Assembly: GCA_029570205.1 (NCBI GenBank)
Contig: JAKQSI010000093.1
Coordinates: 62,001 to 126,000 of the forward strand
Origin: Candidatus Omnitrophota bacterium
GTDB taxonomy: Bacteria > Hinthialibacterota > Hinthialibacteria > Hinthialibacterales > JAKPRU01
Direction of reading: 5' to 3'
Length of the DNA: 64,000 bases
Part shown: positions 8,332 to 17,102 of the stretch, in pieces
Layout of the letters: the number at the start of each line of letters is the position of its first letter
How positions within the stretch are numbered: the first letter of the stretch is position 1
The notes under the pieces: generated by a model
Database searches by the model: none
Told to the model about the DNA's origin: nothing
What the model saw: the letters and a program-made list of their open reading frames with translations, nothing else
Made by a program: the position numbers and the translations under genes

Positions 8332-9363
8332 ATGAACGACCCTGGAAAACATATCTGGAAACGGCCCGCTTTCACGCTGGTGGAGCTGATGTTGGCCATC
8401 TTGATCCTGGCCGTGGTGGTGGGGGCCATCCAGGGGACGATGCAGATGGGGTTCACTGCATACCGGAAGGGGCAGCAGGATATGGAGCTCTATCAATCTG
8501 CACGGATCGGATTGAATCGGTTGATCGATGAGATGCGCGGTGCGCTCTCTTCGACTGCGTTCTGGCGGCCGAACGCGGAAATCCGGGAAACCATGACTTG
8601 GGAGCAGGCCATGGAACTGGTTCGATTCGGCAACGCGGTGGAAGAGGACGAACCCGGCCCCATCCAGTTCATCGGCTCGTCCGATGAGGTCACCTTTGCG
8701 CGAAAAGTTTACGGCGGGACCTCCAATCGGGATTTCGATCTTCAGGAGGTCCGTTTCTATGTGGATTCGTCCAAAAACCAGCTTCGGATGGAGATTATCC
8801 GATCCCTTCTGGAAATCAAAATCGCCAGCTGGTATTTTGCCTACTTATTTGAGACCAAGTTGAACGCGGAGATTCTCATCGACCAGGCCGGACGGGCGCA
8901 TCGCATCCGGCAGCTCTCTTCCCCGGATGAACCGCCCCTGGAGCAATTCATCGGCGATACGGGCATGGACGGGCGGACTATGCCCATCGCATACGGAATT
9001 AAGGAAATCCAGTTTCGATATTCCGACGGAGAACTATGGACAGACGACTGGGATTCCACCGAGTACATTCAAATCCCGTTGATTCCAATGAACCGTAACG
9101 ACACCTATTATGAGAATCCTGAAGATGAATTCATGCACCAGGAGAAGGGTATTCCGTCCGCCGTCGCGATCAAGCTCGTTCTGGCGAACGGGGCAAAACT
9201 GGAAGTGCAAGTGGATATCCCGGCAGGAAGTCTGAATCATTTGGGGATACGGGATCGGCAGGGCGATCTTGCGCGAGGTCCCCAGGTGGAGTCGGGAACG
9301 GCGCAACCGGGAGAACGTCGGGGTCCCCAGATGTATCGCCGAATGCTGAGAAGAAGGATTTAA
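8332..9363 (+). CDS. gspJ: Minor pseudopilin GspJ
   Basis: GspJ is a larger minor pseudopilin of the tip complex. The mature start FTLVELMLAILILAVVVGAI is typical, and the following ... YQSARIGLNRLIDEMRGAL matches GspJ-like proteins. At 343 residues it is much longer than E. coli GspJ (about 195), due to extra beta-rich sequence and a Gly/Arg-rich C-terminus (RRGPQMYRRMLRRRI). The ATG at 8332 has AAAGAAG upstream; an in-frame TTG at 8281 inside gspI is not needed. It is followed by a repeat-bearing spacer before gspK. Confidence 0.85.
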   Translation: MNDPGKHIWKRPAFTLVELMLAILILAVVVGAIQGTMQMGFTAYRKGQQDMELYQSARIGLNRLIDEMRGALSSTAFWRPNAEIRETMTWEQAMELVRFGNAVEEDEPGPIQFIGSSDEVTFARKVYGGTSNRDFDLQEVRFYVDSSKNQLRMEIIRSLLEIKIASWYFAYLFETKLNAEILIDQAGRAHRIRQLSSPDEPPLEQFIGDTGMDGRTMPIAYGIKEIQFRYSDGELWTDDWDSTEYIQIPLIPMNRNDTYYENPEDEFMHQEKGIPSAVAIKLVLANGAKLEVQVDIPAGSLNHLGIRDRQGDLARGPQVESGTAQPGERRGPQMYRRMLRRRI

Positions 9364-9366
9364 GAA

Positions 9367-9434
9367 CCTCACCCCAACCCTCTGCCGGAGGGAGACCGGC
9401 AGAGAAGAGGGTGGCACAGGCTTCCAGCCTGTGG
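9367..9434. repeat. Composite dispersed repeat, copy 2, inside the T2SS operon
   Basis: CCTCACCCCAACCCTCTGCC with an internal inverted repeat (CTGCCGG...CCGGCAG) is followed by CACAGGCTTCCAGCCTGTG (9415-9433), a perfect 8-bp stem with a 3-base loop. The same block order is seen at 3711-3775. It lies between gspJ and gspK, so the hairpin would be transcribed within the operon mRNA. Confidence 0.75.
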
Positions 9435-9474
9435 TTCCCGGATATCCGGCAGAAGGATTTTGAAGACAGTGTTG

Positions 9475-10884
9475 ATGAACCTTCCCATAGCCCGCCTTTC
9501 GGAGCCGCGTTGCCCTGGAAGGAACGACGTATGCCCCGCCGGGCACGAACGTGAACGGGGTATTGTGATGGTTCTGGTACTCTGGGTCATTGTTGTGCTG
9601 ACCACGATGGCATTAACTTTTACGCATGAAACGCGGCTCTCCGCAAAAATGGCCGGGTTTCAGGCGGATAATTTCGAAGCGGATATGATTGCCCGGGCAG
9701 GATTACGGCAGGCGATGATCCTGATTCGAGAAGACCTTTACAAAGATCATGCCGACAGTATCGAACGGGGAACCATTTTCCGATTCGATCCCACGGACCG
9801 GTATATGTACGATGCCGGGAATGAATGCTGGGCGCACGGAGGAGAACGTCGGGAGGATTTGTACACGGACAAGGAATTCGGCGGGGGCTATTATCGCGTA
9901 ACCGTGAGGGATGAAGCCGGAAAACTGCCGTTGAACGGGAAGGTTGCGCCGGAATCGTTTCAACGTCTCCTGATGGCGTTGGGATGGGAAGAAAAAGAGG
10001 CGCTGGTGGTGGCCGGGGCTATCCAGGACTGGCGGGATGCGGATGATGTCCCCACAGAAAACGGCGAACACGGCATCCGAGATACCAGCACAGAGGCCGC
10101 CTTTTACAACCCGCGTCAGAGTACACGTGATCTGGAGCGCTTCGGCCCGGAATATCTTTGCAAGAATGCGCCTTTCAGCACAACGGATGAGCTCCTGATG
10201 GTGCGCGGGATCACTCCGGTGGTTTATTTCGGTGAAGACGCTAACGACAATGGGAAACTGGACCCGAACGAGCGCGACGGCGACAGGTCGCCCCCCCTCG
10301 ACAACGGGGACGCTTTTCTCCAGAAGGGGCTGAGAGACTATGTCACAGTTTACTCCGGAGCGGTCAATCTGAACACGGCGTCGTTCGAGGTCCTGTATGC
10401 AATTTTGTATCCCCTTGTCGCGGATGAGGCAGAAAAAATGGCCCAAAACATCGTCAAGTTTCGCGATGGGCATGACCGGATCCCTTACACGGATGACGAT
10501 CAGCCATTTCGCTCCTGGGACAATAACGACGAGGACGATATTCACTTCGATAAGATCGACGGGGTGACTCCGGAGTTGATCCAGAAACTCCAGCAATCGG
10601 ATGTGGCGACGCTGCGTTCGGATGCGTTTGAAGTAACCGTTCTGGGGGAATACCAGGATGTCCAGAAGGGGTATCGTGCGATTGTGACCCGACAATGGCT
10701 GAACGAGGAGCGCCTGCCGCTGTTTGGAGTGGATACGAATCTTGTGGAAGACCTGGAGCAGGTCCAAATGAATGTGCTGGTTTTCGAGCCGATCTACAAT
10801 GCAGGGGACCAGTTCTCGCAATCGGTGGATCGCGCTTCCCGGAGGCGCGCAGAGCGCAGTCATCGGCGATTCAGAAGGCTTTAA
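9475..10884 (+). CDS. gspK: Minor pseudopilin GspK with calcium-loop insertion
   Basis: GspK caps the pseudopilus tip and lacks the usual Glu at position 5. After an unusually long leader (about 29 residues, containing two cysteines) comes GIVMVLVLWVIVVLTTMALTF and then the GspK hallmark ETRLSAKMAGFQADNFEADM. A tandem helix-hairpin-helix-like region follows, including the SAVNLNTAS motif near residue 295. A loop DANDNGKLDPNERDGD at about 260-275 resembles an EF-hand/dockerin calcium loop and is an addition compared with enterobacterial GspK. Starts at ATG 9475, GTG 9469 or TTG 9460 are possible; the Shine-Dalgarno AAGGA at 9453 is nearer the earlier ones. Length is about 469. Confidence 0.85.
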   Translation: MNLPIARLSEPRCPGRNDVCPAGHERERGIVMVLVLWVIVVLTTMALTFTHETRLSAKMAGFQADNFEADMIARAGLRQAMILIREDLYKDHADSIERGTIFRFDPTDRYMYDAGNECWAHGGERREDLYTDKEFGGGYYRVTVRDEAGKLPLNGKVAPESFQRLLMALGWEEKEALVVAGAIQDWRDADDVPTENGEHGIRDTSTEAAFYNPRQSTRDLERFGPEYLCKNAPFSTTDELLMVRGITPVVYFGEDANDNGKLDPNERDGDRSPPLDNGDAFLQKGLRDYVTVYSGAVNLNTASFEVLYAILYPLVADEAEKMAQNIVKFRDGHDRIPYTDDDQPFRSWDNNDEDDIHFDKIDGVTPELIQKLQQSDVATLRSDAFEVTVLGEYQDVQKGYRAIVTRQWLNEERLPLFGVDTNLVEDLEQVQMNVLVFEPIYNAGDQFSQSVDRASRRRAERSHRRFRRL

Positions 10885-10926
10885 CAGGGGGAGAGTGAGG
10901 AACCCAGGGAGGGAAGGGAGGCGGGT

Positions 10927-10948
10927 GGCACAGGCTTCCAGCCTGTGG
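10927..10948. repeat. Hairpin repeat unit between gspK and gspL
   Basis: CACAGGCTTCCAGCCTGTG at 10929-10947 is a third copy of the hairpin block, identical to the one at 9415-9433, this time without the CCTCACCCC half. It lies 43 bases after the gspK stop within the operon. Confidence 0.75.
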
Positions 10949-10994
10949 GAAAGAGGAAAAACATTTTAGTGGCGACATAACAGGACGCGATAGA

Positions 10995-12749
10995 ATGGCA
11001 AGATCTGCAACAGGGACAAGAAGGCCGACGGGACCGAGAACCACGACCGCTCGCCGCCCGGCAGGAGCGAAAGCGGCTCCTCGAAGGGGTACTCGGCGTG
11101 CCGCGCCCCAGAAGAAAAAACTCGGTCGGAGAAAACGATTCGCCACGGCAATCGATATCGGCCATTACTCTGTGAAAATCGCCACGGTGGCCATGGATGA
11201 AGCCGGGACAGCCGTGGTGCAGCGGGCAACCGTCCAGCCCCTTGACCTTGCCGCGGCAGCCGGTGAGAAAGAGGCCCTGTACCAGGCGCAGGTCAAGGCG
11301 CTGAAAGCCGCCATTCATAGTCACGGACGTCTTATAGGGCGTATTGTCTTGGCCTTGCCGAGGGATTCCACCACCATCCGGTACATCACTCTGCCTTCCA
11401 GTCATCGCGACGAGCTCAAGGAAATGCTCTTTCTGGACGCGGAGCGCCATATCCCCTTTCCTGTGGACAATGTCGAAATCGACTTTGAGGTCCTGGAAAA
11501 ACTTGGCGAACATGAAAGCCAAATCATGATGATAAGCGCTCCCCGCTCGGAGATTGAGCCGCTCCTGGATATTTGCCACGAAGCCGGGGTGAATCCCGAA
11601 GCAGTCGATGTGGATATCCTGGGAGCCTGTTACGCCTATATGACAAATGGGAAAACGGACGAAACAAAGGCCATTATTGACTTCGGGCGAGAAAGCACCC
11701 GCCTGGGCATTGTTTCAAACAATCGCGTTCTCTTTTCCCGCAGCCTGTCTGTCTCCGAATCCAGACTTCTGGAAGGATTTCCGGGAGCGAAAACCTGGAG
11801 CGATCTTCGAACGCGGCTCACGGCCATTGGAACGCTTCCGCCCAAGGACCGCGCAAAAGTGGAGCAATGGATCGGGGACCTCTATGTGGATCTCATGCGG
11901 TCGGTCAGCGCGTTTGTGTGCGAACATCCCGGTAATCGTGTGGACCGGATCATCCTGTGCGGCGGGGGACCCTACCTCCCCTCCGGCCCCTCCGATAGTC
12001 TGGCGCTGCGTCTTCAAACGAAAGCGGTTGCGGAAGTGCCGCTGGATGGGGAGATACCCTCCGATTCATCCTACCAGGGACCGGAATTGGCGGTCGCGAT
12101 CGGGTTGGCTCTTCGCGCTCTTCGAAAGAACGGGGAGGCGGTCAATCTTCTCCCTCGCGACATCATCGCCGAGCAGGAGCGCAAGGAGCAGCGGGCGTTC
12201 TTCCGAAGCGCATTGCTTCTGGGATTATTGGCCGTTCTTTTCTGTGGTGTTGGTCTATATCTGAAATGGGAAGAGAAATACGCCCAACTGAAGGAACTTC
12301 GAGAACAGGTCAAGGCCATCGAGCCGGAGACAAAGGATCTGCGCTTCATGCAAGCGAAAGTGGATATTGTTGACAGCTATCTGGACCGGGATCATTCTTG
12401 CCTGAAGGTGCTTACAACAGTCTTGCAGGCGCTCCCGGACGAGCCGCCACACAACGTTTCTCTCAATCGAATCATCTTTAAGAAGCGAGATACGCTGGCC
12501 CTGGAGGGGCTGGTCCGTACGTCGGATGACGTAACTCGCGTGGGAGATATCCTGCTCCAATTGGCCGCCGAACCCAACAAGATATTCCGGAGTGTTTCTC
12601 CGGGGAAACACTCCGAGCGGGATACGGGGATCGATGGCTTGAAAGCGAGGGATTTTACGTTTGAGTGCGAGCTCGAATACAAAGAATACGAGACGGAGCG
12701 TGAAAAGGCTCGTCCTGCGATATCGGCACGCTCTCAGTCGGGACGATAG
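10995..12749 (+). CDS. gspL: GspL-type protein: PilM-like actin fold fused to PilN-like membrane domain
   Basis: This inner-membrane protein would couple the ATPase GspE to the periplasmic part of the secretion system. A basic, Ala/Thr/Arg-rich tail (residues 1-50) precedes a PilM/GspL actin-like domain beginning AIDIGHYSVKIATVAMDE, with IDFGRESTRLGIV as a second phosphate-loop-like motif and VDRIILCGGG. A transmembrane helix (FRSALLLGLLAVLFCGVGLYL, about 401-421) and a PilN-like periplasmic coiled coil plus ferredoxin-like domain follow. The fusion at 584 residues is the GspL arrangement rather than separate PilM and PilN. It sits between gspK and gspM. The highly basic N-terminus is unusual for GspL. 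Confidence 0.86.
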   Translation: MARSATGTRRPTGPRTTTARRPAGAKAAPRRGTRRAAPQKKKLGRRKRFATAIDIGHYSVKIATVAMDEAGTAVVQRATVQPLDLAAAAGEKEALYQAQVKALKAAIHSHGRLIGRIVLALPRDSTTIRYITLPSSHRDELKEMLFLDAERHIPFPVDNVEIDFEVLEKLGEHESQIMMISAPRSEIEPLLDICHEAGVNPEAVDVDILGACYAYMTNGKTDETKAIIDFGRESTRLGIVSNNRVLFSRSLSVSESRLLEGFPGAKTWSDLRTRLTAIGTLPPKDRAKVEQWIGDLYVDLMRSVSAFVCEHPGNRVDRIILCGGGPYLPSGPSDSLALRLQTKAVAEVPLDGEIPSDSSYQGPELAVAIGLALRALRKNGEAVNLLPRDIIAEQERKEQRAFFRSALLLGLLAVLFCGVGLYLKWEEKYAQLKELREQVKAIEPETKDLRFMQAKVDIVDSYLDRDHSCLKVLTTVLQALPDEPPHNVSLNRIIFKKRDTLALEGLVRTSDDVTRVGDILLQLAAEPNKIFRSVSPGKHSERDTGIDGLKARDFTFECELEYKEYETEREKARPAISARSQSGR

Positions 12750-12760
12750 GAGACCGGCCC

Positions 12761-13369
12761 ATGGTTCGCAGCCCAAGAGAACGATTACTGCTCACGACAG
12801 TGTGGATTTGCATCCTCGGCGCAGGTGGGTGGTTTGTCGGACAGCAGTTGTACCAACTCTGGGTCGGCATCGATGAAGAAATCCAACAACAGCGCACAAA
12901 ACTGACCCGTTTACAGAAAGACCGGCTGAAAAAAGCGAGCATCGAGGGGGATTACAAAAAGACGCAGTCGCAGTTGACCATCGATAAAAGCGAAGCGGGA
13001 CAAGTGGCGGATTTCCGAACCGAACTCCAGAACCTCCTGCAAGGCGCAGGGCTGAGCGTTCGGGAATTCGGTCAGCAGGAAAGACCTCGCCTTGAGGACG
13101 ATTTCAAGGTACTGCTCGTCGAGGTAAATGACGTGCAGGGAACACCGGAGCAGCTTGGAACGTTCTTATACAACCTCGAAAACGAATCGAATGTAATGGA
13201 CGTGGAACAGCTGACGATCAATGCCGATACGGGAGGCCGGGGACGGTTCGGACGCGGGGGAGGTCTGCTCTCCATGAATATACGTGTCGCCCGGCTTGTG
13301 GAGTATTCCACGTCGGAACTGCAAGATCTCCAGGCAATCAAATCGCGAAGCAGGAGGTCCAAAGAATAA
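12761..13369 (+). CDS. gspM: GspM/PilO-like inner-membrane protein
   Basis: A 202-residue bitopic protein with an N-terminal membrane helix (residues 9-30, LLLTTVWICILGAGGWFVGQ), a coiled coil at about 38-75 and a C-terminal ferredoxin-like domain recognisable from GTFLYNLENESNVMDVEQLT, the region most conserved in PilO/GspM. A Gly/Arg-rich insert (GGRGRFGRGGG) precedes the last strand. It starts 11 bases after gspL, and its stop overlaps the next start by one base. The role is to pair with GspL in the inner-membrane complex; this is from family knowledge and position. Confidence 0.82.
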   Translation: MVRSPRERLLLTTVWICILGAGGWFVGQQLYQLWVGIDEEIQQQRTKLTRLQKDRLKKASIEGDYKKTQSQLTIDKSEAGQVADFRTELQNLLQGAGLSVREFGQQERPRLEDDFKVLLVEVNDVQGTPEQLGTFLYNLENESNVMDVEQLTINADTGGRGRFGRGGGLLSMNIRVARLVEYSTSELQDLQAIKSRSRRSKE

Positions 13370-13953
13370 TGCCCAGCAAGAAAGGAATGACCCTCTGGTA
13401 TTTGATCCTGGCGCCTGTCGTGATCCTGTCCGCACTGTATATGGGGCTGGAAATCCGCGAACGGATTCGCCCCGATACCGCTCGTCCCTCTCGTCTTCTT
13501 ACCGAGTCGGTTGAGCCGAGTCCCGCCGTTTCAGAATCAACTGTCGATGTTCCGGGAGTGGACAAAGAGAAAGACCGCCTTGCGGTTATCTCTGTTTTCC
13601 GCGATACGAAGGTGTTCGATCCGATCTCCACGCCGGTTCCGACCCCGACTCGACCGCCCGAACCGACCCCCGTGCCTTCTCCTCTGCCCTTGGCAGAAAA
13701 CTACAAAATCATGAATATCCTGGGAACCTCGGCGATTTTGATGAGTTACACCCTGGAACAGAAGATTGTCCGTGTGGGCATGGTAGTGGAAGATCCTCTC
13801 GGAGCCTTCCAGGTCATGGAAATCGATCCGGTGCAGAAACGGGTCCGAGTGAAACTGATTTCGGATGGCCATGAGAAATGGCTTACGGAATTCGCACAGC
13901 CTGCCTCAAGCAACCCGCCGGCCGGCGCTCCGCCCGGGCCGAGGAGGAGATAG
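13369..13953 (+). CDS. gspC: GspC/PilP-like protein
   Basis: A 194-residue bitopic protein linking the inner-membrane complex to the secretin. It has one N-terminal membrane helix (about residues 8-25, LWYLILAPVVILSALYMGL), a long Pro/Thr-rich periplasmic linker (TPVPTPTRPPEPTPVPSP), and a small beta domain (LAENYKIMNILGTSAI through KRVRVKLISDG) with the homology-region character of GspC/PilP. No PDZ or coiled-coil tail is present. It is encoded directly before the secretin. I call it gspC by position and architecture; pilP-like would be an equally fair label. Confidence 0.78.
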   Translation: MPSKKGMTLWYLILAPVVILSALYMGLEIRERIRPDTARPSRLLTESVEPSPAVSESTVDVPGVDKEKDRLAVISVFRDTKVFDPISTPVPTPTRPPEPTPVPSPLPLAENYKIMNILGTSAILMSYTLEQKIVRVGMVVEDPLGAFQVMEIDPVQKRVRVKLISDGHEKWLTEFAQPASSNPPAGAPPGPRRR

Positions 13954-13961
13954 CCAACGGT

Positions 13962-16106
13962 ATGTCAATCCTGAATCGAGAAATGATGCAAAGCGAGGAC
14001 GGTACAAGGAAAATGGTACATCTCCGACTGATGAGGGAATCCATGGCGGGCCGGATCATCTATAGTTTCTGGATCATGGCATTTTTGTTTCTGCCGATTA
14101 TGCTTTCGGACGGGCAGGCGCCTCCGGGATCCCCTCCAAGCGAAGGCGCTGCTGCCGGCGGCGCAGACGCAGGCGCTGCGGGCGGGGATACCGGTGGCGG
14201 CAAAACCGGCGGTGGCGGTTTAGATACAAGGCTTTCCGGCCCCATCGTCGCATCCCAAACCGATTTGAGTCAGATGCTGACACTGATCGGTGCAGAGGCC
14301 GGAATTCACTTTACGATTGACCAGGGAATCAATCCGAAAGTGACTTTCTCCCTCGAAAACCCATCCGTCCGGGAAATCCTGGACACCGTCCTGCCCGGCC
14401 AGGGATTGGACTATCTCGTTACAGAAGGGGGGAACATTCGCATTGGAAATGAGCCGGTCATTAAAGCTCTCAAGCAGGGGGAAGTGCAGCTGGTTACGCA
14501 AACCTTCCGACCCAACTATGTCAATATCGATGCTCTCAAAGAGACATTGAGCGGCATCCGAACGGAGGCAGGCCAGCTGATTTTCGAAACCGACTCCAAT
14601 CGCATCATTGTCAAAGATACTCCTGAAGCTGTCGCGGAAATGGAAAAAATTATCGCCGAGCTGGACATTCAGACCGAAACGCGCGTGTTCGAGATCGAAC
14701 ACGCCGATGTCCAGGCCGTTGCCGACCAACTTCAGGGCGTTATCAACACCCAGGAAGGAGAACTGATTGTTGATGAACGCAACAGCCTCCTGATTATTAC
14801 CGATACCGTTGATCGTCTCGACCAGGCGGAGGCCATTATCGAGCAGCTGGATAAGGACCTGGAAATCCGCGTATTCCCGTTGAAGTTTACCGACGAGTAC
14901 AATATCGACTTCATCATCGGTCTTTTGGAACCCATGCTCTCGGCTTCGGGATTTATAGAATACGATCTGCGAACCATGCGGTTGATTATCCAGGACACCC
15001 CCAGCCGACTGGATAAGATAGCCAAGCTGCTGGAAGAGTTAGACATTGCAACCCTGCAAGTGTATCTGGAAGTGGATATCGTCCAGGTAAACAAGGTCGA
15101 TGAGCTGAATCTCGGTACGGAAATGGCGATCGGGAAGGAGTCGGCCGGTGTGGAAATCGGTACGACCACGGCGCAATTCTCGCTGGACCCCTTTGCGAGT
15201 ATCGGTTCTTCCGGGATCACATTTACCGATATCAGCGACGGGCGCTACAAGCTGGCCATTGAGGCGATGGTTCGGGAAGACAAGGCGCAGGTGATTGCCA
15301 GCCCCCGTCTTCTGGCAGCGGACGATGCGCCCGCCTATTTCAACCTCGGATCGGAAGAACCGTACTCGGTGCGCCAACGGGGGTATTCCGGCGGGTACGG
15401 GTACGGCGGGTATGGGGGCGGGTATGGCGGCGATTACTACACCCAACGCTCACGGCCCGTCGGAACAATCCTCGATATTATCCCCCATGTCAGCGAGGCG
15501 GGATACATCGATATGGAAATCAGCGTCGAGGACAGCAGCGCGGATCGGGTGGACATGGGAAACGATCAACAGGGACTGCGTGTGCATCAGACATTGATCG
15601 AAACCCGTGTCACCGTAAAAGACCGCCGAACTGTAGTCCTCGGTGGTGTGATCAACCGCAAAACCAACGATGGGAAAAGCGGTGTTCCCTTCCTGCGAAA
15701 AATCCCGGTTATAGGAGCCGCGTTCGGGAATACGAGCAGCTCGGACCAGAAGACGAAGCTGCTGATCTTTATTACCCCCACGATCGTCAATATTGACGAT
15801 CCTTATGATTTCGCTTTCGTTGAGAATACCGAGCGGATTCGCCAGCTGCGGGAGGGTGGCGCCATGGACTTCATGGAAGCCAACGTGGATAAATCTCTGT
15901 TGGATTGGAGCGATGAAATCCCCCATGAAAAAGAGGATGTTATCTTCGACAAGCGCCCCACTCCCAAGAAAATCTCTCTGGAGAAGGGCGAAACTGAGGC
16001 GGACTGGGAGAACGACGAGGCCGAGTCTGTCCTTCCATCAGAGCTGAAGGATCGAGAGTACAAAGTGATCGAGGACAACGAGGCCCCCGCAGCGGGAGAA
16101 CGATAA
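13962..16106 (+). CDS. gspD: T2SS outer-membrane secretin GspD
   Basis: GspD forms the outer-membrane channel through which folded substrates leave. N0/N1-type domains appear from about residue 90, with two or three repeated N-domain motifs (ETRVFEIEHADVQAVADQL, then LEIRVFPLKFTDEYNIDFI). The C-terminal secretin domain shows VGTILDIIPHVSEAGYIDME, the VVLGGVINRKTNDGKSGVPF motif, KIPVIGAAFGN and LLIFITPTIV. A Gly/Tyr-rich insert at about residues 474-494 lies before the VGTILD strand. The start is uncertain: ATG 13962 has GGAGGAGA 11 bases upstream, while ATG 14043 gives a cleaner signal peptide (MAGRIIYSFWIMAFLFLPI) and has GAGGGA. An acidic tail of 70 residues follows the barrel. Confidence 0.92.
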   Translation: MSILNREMMQSEDGTRKMVHLRLMRESMAGRIIYSFWIMAFLFLPIMLSDGQAPPGSPPSEGAAAGGADAGAAGGDTGGGKTGGGGLDTRLSGPIVASQTDLSQMLTLIGAEAGIHFTIDQGINPKVTFSLENPSVREILDTVLPGQGLDYLVTEGGNIRIGNEPVIKALKQGEVQLVTQTFRPNYVNIDALKETLSGIRTEAGQLIFETDSNRIIVKDTPEAVAEMEKIIAELDIQTETRVFEIEHADVQAVADQLQGVINTQEGELIVDERNSLLIITDTVDRLDQAEAIIEQLDKDLEIRVFPLKFTDEYNIDFIIGLLEPMLSASGFIEYDLRTMRLIIQDTPSRLDKIAKLLEELDIATLQVYLEVDIVQVNKVDELNLGTEMAIGKESAGVEIGTTTAQFSLDPFASIGSSGITFTDISDGRYKLAIEAMVREDKAQVIASPRLLAADDAPAYFNLGSEEPYSVRQRGYSGGYGYGGYGGGYGGDYYTQRSRPVGTILDIIPHVSEAGYIDMEISVEDSSADRVDMGNDQQGLRVHQTLIETRVTVKDRRTVVLGGVINRKTNDGKSGVPFLRKIPVIGAAFGNTSSSDQKTKLLIFITPTIVNIDDPYDFAFVENTERIRQLREGGAMDFMEANVDKSLLDWSDEIPHEKEDVIFDKRPTPKKISLEKGETEADWENDEAESVLPSELKDREYKVIEDNEAPAAGER

Positions 16107-16109
16107 ATC

Positions 16110-16125
16110 GCGGATTGCAATCCGC
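16110..16125. repeat. 16-bp perfect palindrome between convergent genes
   Basis: GCGGATTGCAATCCGC is perfectly self-complementary. It lies four bases after the gspD stop and before the minus-strand HD-GYP stop. It could act as a two-way terminator stem, but neither side has a U-run. Confidence 0.5.
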
Positions 16126-16133
16126 CATCCACT

Positions 16134-17102
16134 TTAACTACCGGGTCCGAAAAGGCCGACGAAACTGTTGAAAAAGTTCCGGTCGAAATTGCCCAGCATC
16201 TCATTTTGCATAATCTGGAGAGCCTCAAAAGAGGAGTTCGGTCTGCGGTAGGAACGTTTTGTTGTGAGCGCATCGAACGTATCGGCGATGCAGCAGATTT
16301 TCGCGTAGATGTGGATTTCCTCGCCTTTCAGCCGCTTGGGATACCCTGAACCGTCATATCGCTCATGATGCTGGTAGGCAATGATGGCGGCTTCCTCGGT
16401 GAGATTGCCGGTCTTGTCAAGGATTTGATGACCCAGGTAGGGATGGCGGCGCATGATTTTCCATTCTTCCTGCGAGAGCGGCCCGTCCTTGTTGATGATT
16501 TCCGCCGGGATTTCGCGTTTACCGATATCGTGCAGAAGAAATCCGCTGCCGAGCCGTTCGAGTTTTTTTCTCCCTTCTCCCTGAAATATCTTCTCTGCAA
16601 GAGCAACACTGAAAATACAGACATTTACGGAATGGGTGTATGTGTAATAGTCATGGGAGGTCAGGGCGATCAGGTTGCGCGTGGCCGCCTCTCCCTGAAG
16701 GATCAGAGAAACGGTCGGAGCGATCACCGCGTGCGAACGCCGAATAGCCTCCGAGGCACGGGGTTCATTGAACACGGATTCCATAATGCGTGACGAGGTG
16801 TTGTAGACAATCAGGCTCCTGCGTTCTACCGGCAGAGACTCATTTTGGGCGATGGCCGCCAGGTGCTGTTCCAGGTAGAGTTCGTATTTCTCCATCTGGT
16901 CATTGGGCACGTAAAGAACACGGTGGTGATTTCGGCGAAGGGTTGCCGCGACATCGGGGGTAAACTGCAAATCCCTGGAGCGATACAGCACCAATTTTTC
17001 GGTTTTCTCATGTCGGATATAAAGATCGAAACCGGGTGCGGTATCTTCCAGAATGTCTTTCAAATCCAGCGGGAAAAATCCTTCCGGCATTGAACTTCTC
17101 AT
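16134..17102 (-). CDS. HD-GYP domain protein (probable cyclic-di-GMP phosphodiesterase)
   Basis: HD-GYP proteins hydrolyse cyclic di-GMP and so favour motility over biofilm. The N-terminal 130 residues are a separate domain without a clear match. The C-terminal half has H...HD in FLLHDIGKREIP, the second-metal and GYP segment HHERYDGSGYPKRLKGEEIH, and ADTFDALTTKRSYR. All metal ligands expected for activity appear present. I start it at the ATG at 17102 (MRSSMPEG), which has AAAGGA close upstream; an upstream frame to 17171 is open. It converges on gspD and has no partners on its strand, with a 428-base gap before the sugar operon. Confidence 0.88.
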   Translation of the reverse strand: MRSSMPEGFFPLDLKDILEDTAPGFDLYIRHEKTEKLVLYRSRDLQFTPDVAATLRRNHHRVLYVPNDQMEKYELYLEQHLAAIAQNESLPVERRSLIVYNTSSRIMESVFNEPRASEAIRRSHAVIAPTVSLILQGEAATRNLIALTSHDYYTYTHSVNVCIFSVALAEKIFQGEGRKKLERLGSGFLLHDIGKREIPAEIINKDGPLSQEEWKIMRRHPYLGHQILDKTGNLTEEAAIIAYQHHERYDGSGYPKRLKGEEIHIYAKICCIADTFDALTTKRSYRRPNSSFEALQIMQNEMLGNFDRNFFNSFVGLFGPGS

